From Streptococcus mitis subsp. hohhotensis (GTDB taxonomy: Bacteria; Bacillota; Bacilli; Lactobacillales; Streptococcaceae): DNA of 64,000 nt. Shown here in pieces: positions 57,562 to 64,000 of this stretch (the stretch's first letter is position 1; the number at the start of each line of letters is the position of its first letter). The stretch is taken from positions 62,001 to 126,000 of the forward strand of contig NZ_JPFZ01000011.1 of NCBI RefSeq assembly GCF_000722775.1, read 5' to 3'. The notes below the pieces were generated by a model. The model saw only the letters and a program-made list of their open reading frames with translations, did no database searches and was not told the DNA's origin. The position numbers and the translations under genes were made by a program.

Positions 57562-60530
57562 TTATTTTGAATCAATAATCTTTTTTAACATTCCGATTAT
57601 CTCATCCTTTTTAATCTGCTGTTCAAATTTTACGTTTAAGCCTTCCTCTTTTAGAAGCTCAAAGAATTTTCTTGCGCTTTCAATACGTAATTTTTCTTCT
57701 CCTCTTATAGAAGTTACACTATCTACATCTTTTGTTTCAATGATCAGGTTGATTTCTAACTCCTTGTCTTCTTTTTGAAGGACATACATAAAATCTGGGC
57801 TAGTTGTTCCTCCAAAATATAAAGGTACTTGGATACTTCGACGAGGAATTTTCCCAAAAACTACTACTTCTTCAATATTACTACGCTCAATGTTTAACTT
57901 CTCTAGATCTGAATCATATACAAAACTATCATAAAGGAAATTTTCAGGAACTTTCTTAGTAAAATCTTTATAAACGCCAATATTTCCCTGGATAATCTTT
58001 TCACGTGGAGATCCATCTAGATTAGTAAGGGCTGTCTCACCAAGTTTCACATCCATTTTCTTATAACTGAATCTATTCACAAAAGTTTTTTCAACCCATT
58101 CTCTATACTTATTAATGAAGTTTGACAGAGTTTTAATATTGAAAAAATCTTCTTCAAGCTCATTACTTTTAGAATATTCAATTAGTGCTCTATGAATAAT
58201 TAGAATGGGCAGATTGGTATTTTTATGTAGCTTCTTTAAAAACTCATTATAAGGAATCGTTTCTCTAGTTATAAAATTACCAACTTGTTGTTCACTAAGT
58301 GCTAGTTTTTGATTCTCTTTAGATAGTCTTTTTTCTGTAACTGTGATATGATCTTGACTATAAATCCCATCATTTAATATATCTAGTACAGACTTCTGAA
58401 GATCCTCTACCGATAAATCTTCTATTTTTACATAATACTTCTTATTAAGATTTTCCCATAGTGATTTTAGATTTTTAAATTTATGAGGGCGGATATTAAC
58501 ATAATTTTTGTTCTTATTATGTTTATTTAAAACTTTATTTGGTTTAAGTCCCTTATTAAACTCAGGGTATCTAATGAAAAAGTCTTCCCTATTTTCATCG
58601 ATAATATTATATTTTCTATCTATAAATTTGTTAGTCAGTAAATCAATAAATAGGTCATTGACTTCTACATTACGCTTTTCAGCCACTTTTTGAAGGTCAC
58701 TATCACTAATGGTATGACTCTGAGCAATATCACTATTAATTTCACTAACTAATGTATTAGCAAAATTCTCATCGCTAAAATCAACAAGATAGGTAAGATA
58801 AAACTCTTCATCTGAGATTCTATTACCATATTCATCAACAGGTAGACGAAGGCCTCGACCAACTTCCTGCAGTTTACTTATTTCACTACCACTTGAACGG
58901 AGTTTGGCAATTTGAAAAATATTAGGATTATCCCAACCTTCACGCAAAGTCCATTTCGAAAAGATAAATCTTATTGTATTCCAAGTTCCATCTTCATTTT
59001 TGTAAGAAAGTAGTTTTTCTTTGTCGCGTAATATAGCATCAATTTCTTCCTTGATTTTATCGTCATCAGTAGAATTATCAACAGAGAAGTAACCACCGTT
59101 TGTAGCAGTTAAATCAGTTAAAGATGCTTTCAGAAAATCAAGATATTCAGAATTAACAAAACTCCGTTCTTCTTCTAATTTAGTTATTCTTCTTTTAAGT
59201 TCAGCTTTCAGAAAACTCTCAAATTTAACCTTGAGATAACCATTGTTATCCTCTCCTCGATACGAATAAACACTATCAATGAAAAATAGGGAGAGAGTTT
59301 TAATCTTTCTTTGACGGTTGAAGTTGTCTTTTTCTAGGTCAAAATGATTTTTCAGAGCCTGCTTAAGCATAATGTCCTGATAATTATCAGAATATATATT
59401 TGTAAAAACACTCTCTCCAACTGCTAAAGTTGTCCCGTTTGACAATGCGACTCCTTTTTTGATCCCATTTTCTTCAATCTTGCCAATCTTTTCAAGAGTC
59501 AAGCCTCGAAATTCTGGAGAAATACTCGACAGATTCTCCCCAAGTCCAACCGTGATTTCATTTCTAGATTCTTCATTTCTAAAAATTGCTACTTTCGGTC
59601 TTCTGCTGGTTATTTCCAACAATTTAACTTTCTTAGTTTCTTTATCAGTGCTTTCCGGTGTCTGGATAGAAACTCCCTTGACTAAGCCATCATTAAATGC
59701 TTTAATGGCATTTAAATTGTAAACAAGGTTATTGTAGTCAATTTCGTTTGTATTATCATCTTTTGGAAAAGTAGCTCCAAACCTGATAATGACTTGAGGA
59801 TGAATCTTCTCTACCAATTTCTTATAGGCTTTATTCTCTTTTTTAAATCTATGAGGTTCATCAATAATAACGACCGGACGCGTCTCACGCAAAGCATCCA
59901 TGGGAACAGTTATGGAACCAAAGAGGGTCTGATCATAATTTCTTTCCATAGTAGATGCTGATAGCAGCATTCCACTGGTCATTAGGAGAGTATTGATGCG
60001 ATTCCCTTCTAAACGAGTTCCCCGAGAAAAGTTAGAAATTGCTGAAGGAAACATTTTTTCTTTCCTCTATTTGCTCTCATGGGATCAAGTACTTCAAGTT
60101 GAAGGTCAATATTGGGATAAAGATCAGCAAAGTGTTCGCGGGCGTAGTCAGATTCTATAAATTTTTTTGTTCCTTCTTTAATTGGAGTAGTTGGTACTAA
60201 AATAATGAACTTGTTAAAACCATAGTTTTTGTGCAGTTCATACATTACTCGAGTATACGCATATGTCTTACCCGTTCCTGTTTCCATCTTAACATCAATT
60301 CCAAGGATATCATCCATCTCAGCTTTTCTATCTAATTTAGAGATTACAGTTCCTGGTAAAAATTCCCCATTTTGAATTTTTTGAATATTATCTTTAATTT
60401 TCACATCATTTGAGTTAAAGGTAGGATTACTATTAATATTACCATAATTAAAAAGAACATCATGAAAGACTTCATTTACGGTATTTACAGCATTGGTTTG
60501 ATGAGGTAATATTTGTAATTGAAGTTTCAT
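57562..60530 (-). pseudogene. res: Type III restriction endonuclease Res, split by a 1-base frameshift
   Basis: Two frames (60009-60530 and 57562-60054) together make a 989-residue Res subunit. The first holds the Walker A motif VKMETGTGKTYAYTRV. The second holds the helicase DEPH box (VVIIDEPHRF), the motif VI region (LQEVGRGLRLP) and the nuclease PD-(D/E)xK site (TSPDFMYV and LIIETKDVD). The break is at a run of six A (60054-60059); one more A reads GKKKMFPSAISNF. I take the ATG at 60530, behind AAAGG, one base after the Mod stop. As written, helicase and nuclease are separated, so restriction should be lost. Confidence 0.88.
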
Positions 60531-60531
60531 T

Positions 60532-62466
60532 TTAGTACCTTTCATTTATTGTTACTTCTTTACCATTTCTCAGATTTTTAATATTATTTTTTAATTCTAT
60601 CAGAACCCCATGAGGGAAAGAATAAGGATAATAAACGATACGATTGATATTTAGGTCATTATTCTCAACCATCTCAATTAAACGTTTAACATCCTGACTT
60701 TCAATCCCATCATTGATTAAATAAAGTGTATTTTCATAAATCTGAGACGTGTAATTTTCTAGTTTAACATCCTGCCATTTAGCATGGAGTCCATAACCAT
60801 CCTGATTGAGCCAAGTTGTTAAGATTGTATCAAGACCAGAGCACACAGAATCTTCAAAATAGGCTACAGGATCTTCTGGTACCAATGTGTCAGGGTTAAA
60901 TCTCTCCAATTTATCCAAAGTGTTTTCACTTATCTTAGATAATTTGACAAGTTTAAAGCCATAATCGATATCCGCACGTGTTTCTGCCTTAATTTTAGCA
61001 GCCGCTTGCTTAATTCGCTCTCTTCCGATTTCATCGATTGTTTTGTAACCTGCTTTAGCTGCCGGTTTAGAATCCTGAATCTCTTCCGGCTTCTGAACAA
61101 GAATATATTTACGATTTCCACCATCTTCTGCATTTAGCTTCATAACAGCATGAGCAGTTGTTGCTGAACCCGAGAAAAAATCAAGAATTAGTGAATCTGG
61201 TTCTAAACTAATCCTTTGAATTTTTACCATTAATTCAACTGGTTTAGGAGTCTCGAAATATTTCCCCTTTAATAAATTTTTTACTTCTAAAGTTGCTTTT
61301 TTATTACCAACATTTTCATCCCACAATTCGTCAGTTATATCTAAAAATTTCCAGATATTTCCAGATTGTTTAGTTCTTCCTTCTAAATAAAATTTTTGAT
61401 AAGGATGCCACCTTTTTACTCCATTTTTGTCAATATTTTTCCAAATAATTAAACCTTGTTTTTCTAAGGATTTATATTTTTCATAAGAACACATCCATCT
61501 ACTTTCATACCCTGTTGGGCCATATGGATAAACATCATCACCATCTGGATCAATTATAGGATAAAACATGGTCGGTCTATCTTCACGTCTATCCTCTCCA
61601 CCTGTTCTTCGCAAAGAACGAGATAAAAATCTATTTCCGTCTTCATCTACTTCATTATATATTTCAGCAGAATTATTATCCATAGGTAAACCATGAATAA
61701 CCGTACTTGCGATATCGCGTGAATATACCAAACAATAGTCCAATTCGTTAACAAACCCATCAAAACCGCCACCAGTTGGAGTCCCAGTAGCTCTAGTTAT
61801 CATAGTTAGAAAATTTTCTTCCCCAAAAATTTCATCACAAATTAGCTTAAGATTAGCTTGTTCATTATCATCAACAGAGATAAAAATTACTCCGTCTTCT
61901 CTGAGAAGGTCTCGGGCTAAGACCAGACGAGGATACATAAAACTCAACCATGCAGAATGAGTACTTTTCCCTCTCATATCTATAATTCTATTAGCTTCAT
62001 CTAGATCAATTCCCATTCTTTCACTCAATATTTGAGCATTATATTTAAAATCATCAGAATAAATAAAACCATCACTCCCAGTGTTGTATGGGGGATCAAT
62101 ATATATACATTTGACTTTTCGACTGTATGATTTGAGCAGATGCTTAAGTGCATCTAAATTATCCCCTATTATATATAGGTTTTCTGAATCTTTATTTTCT
62201 CCTTTTCTATTATGTTCAATTAAAGGGCTAATAACAGTTTCACTGCCAGTAGATGTTTGAAATCTGCCATAACTTTTTCCCAAAAAATTTAATTCATATC
62301 CTTCTTTTGTAACTGTAACTTCATTAGAGTTAAGCATTTTTTGAAATCTGTCCATCAAGAAGTTTCCATTTACATCAAAAAAATTAGGGAAAATATTTTT
62401 AAACAAAGAAATTTCACGACCGTTCGGTGTCATATTTTCATTATTGTTTATCTGTTCTCTAATCAT
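60532..62466 (-). CDS. mod: Type III DNA methyltransferase Mod
   Basis: A 644-residue adenine-N6 methyltransferase of the beta class. The catalytic motif IV is DPPYNTGSDGF (about residue 125), and the SAM-binding motif I is LDFFSGSATTAHAV further on, the order of beta-class enzymes. A variable target-recognition region lies between them. The ATG at 62466 is preferred (GAGG 6 bases upstream); another ATG two codons earlier exists. Mod is intact while Res is broken, so an active methylase without restriction is expected. No simple-sequence repeat is seen in the gene. Confidence 0.93.
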   Translation of the reverse strand: MIREQINNNENMTPNGREISLFKNIFPNFFDVNGNFLMDRFQKMLNSNEVTVTKEGYELNFLGKSYGRFQTSTGSETVISPLIEHNRKGENKDSENLYIIGDNLDALKHLLKSYSRKVKCIYIDPPYNTGSDGFIYSDDFKYNAQILSERMGIDLDEANRIIDMRGKSTHSAWLSFMYPRLVLARDLLREDGVIFISVDDNEQANLKLICDEIFGEENFLTMITRATGTPTGGGFDGFVNELDYCLVYSRDIASTVIHGLPMDNNSAEIYNEVDEDGNRFLSRSLRRTGGEDRREDRPTMFYPIIDPDGDDVYPYGPTGYESRWMCSYEKYKSLEKQGLIIWKNIDKNGVKRWHPYQKFYLEGRTKQSGNIWKFLDITDELWDENVGNKKATLEVKNLLKGKYFETPKPVELMVKIQRISLEPDSLILDFFSGSATTAHAVMKLNAEDGGNRKYILVQKPEEIQDSKPAAKAGYKTIDEIGRERIKQAAAKIKAETRADIDYGFKLVKLSKISENTLDKLERFNPDTLVPEDPVAYFEDSVCSGLDTILTTWLNQDGYGLHAKWQDVKLENYTSQIYENTLYLINDGIESQDVKRLIEMVENNDLNINRIVYYPYSFPHGVLIELKNNIKNLRNGKEVTINERY

Positions 62467-62648
62467 TTCCATCCTCTTCTAAATTATAAATAATTTGATA
62501 ATCTTCACTGTTAATTATATCATACTCTATTCTCCTTATTGAAAGATAATAAAATAATAGTCAATAATTTAATTAGATGAATGATTTAAGTTTAACATAT
62601 TATAACTCTAATTCCTAGGAAAAATTGACCTAAAAATTTTCTCTTTAG

Positions 62649-62720
62649 TTAATCTAGAATTTCTTTTTCAGTAATTCTTAACTTTGTTCTCCGTTCTTTT
62701 GATTTCTCTAGTTGATACAT
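62649..62720 (-). other. 23-codon frame downstream of the ImmA/IrrE gene
   Basis: ATG at 62720 opens MYQLEKSKERRTKLRITEKE and ends ILD before a TAA. The ribosome site is weak (GTGAGAT). It is charged and helix-like but too short to classify. The rest of the 62473-62833 gap holds an in-frame tail of the ImmA gene and TATAAT-like sequences before mod. Confidence 0.25.
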
Positions 62721-62833
62721 GATTTATCTCACATTAATAACAATTGTAATTCTGCTTGTTTTCTTGCTTGCTCATCTGTCAATATTAAACTATTCCAAGC
62801 ATATGCTACTGATTTTCCTTTGTTATAAATTAA

Positions 62834-63589
62834 TCAAATTTTTAAATTATTAATACTTTCTCTTAGTTCATTCCAATTACTCTGGTTAACTAACTCTGGC
62901 AGTTCCTGACTTGAAACAAATCCCTGTTCAAAAATACGATTTTGAATCTGAATCTTTAAAGAAGCACTATATTGATTGAACTCATCAATCAATTGTTGTT
63001 TTATGTCATGAAACAAACTATGTATTGAAAAATTTTTCATCTCTATATAGTCATTGATAGCCTGTTTAATTTCATCTTCTTCGTTTGGAAAATACATTCG
63101 TAATAAATCTATCAAACGAAAGTATAGAGCTTGTTTTGAAACCTTTAAACTTTCTTGTATCCCCTGAAAACTCTCGCAACTGTAATAAATTTTAGATAAT
63201 AAAACAATATCCGGCATTAACACTATGGCAGAAAAAATATTTGCCTCACGTTCTAGTAAACTTTCCTGATTATCGATAGATTCTGTAAAACAAGTGCCAT
63301 TATGATTAAGGATAAAATGACCTAGTTCGTGACATAGGGTAAAATTCTGCTTAACTTTAGGATTATCCTTTTCATAAGAAAAACTAATCCCATAATCATC
63401 AATTATCGTTAATCCTTCAATCTTATGATTTGAGAAGCGGTGACTAATCACTTGAATCTGATATTTTTGAATACAATGTTGAAAGAAATAATTGAAATTA
63501 TAGTTTAGTAATGAAATATCGTTATTCTTCATGTACTGATATAACACGTGTTTTGTAGACTTACTTATCCTTGTATACAATTCATTCAA
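62834..63589 (-). CDS. ImmA/IrrE family metallopeptidase
   Basis: A 251-residue zinc protease. The HExxH motif is in LCHELGHFILNHNG (H87, E88, H91), with the third ligand likely in LLEREANIFSA. The start is a TTG at 63589, 8 bases after AAGGAGGT; a nearby ATG is out of frame. ImmA-like proteases cleave phage or mobile-element repressors; here no XRE partner lies next to it. After the TGA stop the same frame continues for 34 codons with coding-like composition. A palindrome like the hdiR operator lies upstream. Confidence 0.85.
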   Translation of the reverse strand: MNELYTRISKSTKHVLYQYMKNNDISLLNYNFNYFFQHCIQKYQIQVISHRFSNHKIEGLTIIDDYGISFSYEKDNPKVKQNFTLCHELGHFILNHNGTCFTESIDNQESLLEREANIFSAIVLMPDIVLLSKIYYSCESFQGIQESLKVSKQALYFRLIDLLRMYFPNEEDEIKQAINDYIEMKNFSIHSLFHDIKQQLIDEFNQYSASLKIQIQNRIFEQGFVSSQELPELVNQSNWNELRESINNLKI

Positions 63590-63657
63590 AGAATGATACC
63601 TCCTTAAAGCGTAAAATACAAAACTAAATCAAATAGGTTGAGTTTGTTGTGTAAAAA

Positions 63658-63675
63658 AGTGGACAATTGTCCACT
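63658..63675. promoter_or_regulatory. 18-bp perfect palindrome, HdiR-type operator
   Basis: AGTGGACAATTGTCCACT is perfectly self-complementary and matches the palindrome over the hdiR promoter (40383-40400) at 16 of 18 positions. It lies about 70 bases upstream of the ImmA/IrrE start and overlaps the stop codon of the gene at the window edge. No good -10/-35 pair is visible with it. Confidence 0.75.
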
Positions 63676-64000
63676 AATTAAAGGTAGATGATTCATAAAT
63701 ACCCCGGATAGAAAACGGTTCCTCGTTACAATTCAATTGATCTAACACCTTATTTTCATCTTTATATTTATTATACTTTCCACTTCCTTTCTTAATAAAC
63801 TTTATATACTTCTTCCTATTTCGTAATGATTTTCTCTCTTCTTTATTATTCAATTCAAGTATTATCTGTGCACTATCAATTTTTATTATTTTACCAATTT
63901 TTTCTTCATCATCACTTAGAACTTCTAATTTTTCATTTAAATAAAAAATTGTTTTATCATCCTTTACCCTTCGGCCATCAATATTCAATAGGAAATTCCT
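63674..64000 (-). CDS. C-terminal part of an unrecognised protein, cut by the window edge
   Basis: The frame is open to the right end of the window and the first in-frame start seen is a TTG at 63988, so the gene probably begins outside. The visible 108 residues are strongly charged (KKEERKSLRNRKKYIKFIKKGSGKYNKYK) with a small beta-like start (NEKLEVLSDDEEKIGKIIKI). I do not recognise a family. Its stop codon lies in the palindrome at 63658. Confidence 0.55.
   Translation of the reverse strand, partial: RNFLLNIDGRRVKDDKTIFYLNEKLEVLSDDEEKIGKIIKIDSAQIILELNNKEERKSLRNRKKYIKFIKKGSGKYNKYKDENKVLDQLNCNEEPFSIRGIYESSTFN

Noticed and set aside
63581-63585. ATG near the ImmA start
   Set aside because: It is out of frame; the TTG at 63589 has the proper spacing from AAGGAGGT.

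Overview
The window is chromosomal DNA of a mitis-group streptococcus, either Streptococcus pneumoniae or a very close relative, with S. mitis most likely. The gene order aliA, capsule locus, dexB, UPF0371 gene, luxS, clpL, mraY, pbpX, ftsL, rsmH is the classical pneumococcal capsule neighbourhood, and BOX-type repeats occur in four intergenic gaps. Species assignment is inference from layout and protein similarity as I remember it.

Layout. 0-5.4 kb: aliA (oligopeptide-binding lipoprotein) and a large LPXTG wall protein of the SEC10/PgrA type. 5.5-21.3 kb: a Wzx/Wzy-type capsule operon on the minus strand. It reads cpsA-D, wchA, a DUF4422 gene, wzy, a GT2, a GT14, a GT4, a galactofuranosyltransferase-like gene, a Stealth phosphotransferase, wzx, glf and an acyltransferase. 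Four of these genes (wchA, wzy, GT2, GT4) are each split by one missing base in an A/T homopolymer. 21.7-27.7 kb: a second, AliB-like, peptide-binding lipoprotein between dexB and cpsA, then dexB, the UPF0371 gene and luxS. 27.8-34.8 kb: clpL with CtsR-type sites and a 29-codon leader ORF, then the mraY-pbpX-ftsL-rsmH cell-wall cluster. 34.9-37.4 kb: an HTH regulator with an array of small membrane proteins (one a duplicated C-terminal half) and a glutathione peroxidase. 37.5-40.3 kb: the four-gene streptococcal SOS mutagenesis cassette (HdiR-like repressor, UmuC-like polymerase, two small proteins). 40.7-52.4 kb: a POT peptide transporter and a carbohydrate island (GH31 glycosidase, DUF624 protein, LplB/LplC/solute-binding ABC importer, YesM/YesN-type two-component system).

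52.8-64.0 kb is an AT-rich accessory, defence-like region. It holds an AAA/DUF4143 ATPase under tandem palindromes, an ApeA-type HEPN anti-phage protein beside an unrecognised zinc-ribbon protein, a type III restriction-modification pair whose Res gene is frameshifted, and an ImmA/IrrE metallopeptidase. The ApeA/zinc-ribbon pair is bracketed by two diverged copies of a roughly 50-bp sequence.

Links between regions. A perfect 18-bp palindrome upstream of the ImmA/IrrE gene matches, at 16 of 18 positions, the palindrome over the -35 box of the hdiR promoter 23 kb away, which suggests a shared SOS-type repressor. The capsule genes together predict a galactofuranose-containing, phosphodiester-linked and probably O-acetylated polysaccharide, if the four frameshifts are sequencing errors or reversible. 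As written, the missing catalytic continuity in wchA and wzy would leave the cell without that capsule. No tRNA, rRNA, CRISPR array or intact insertion sequence was seen.
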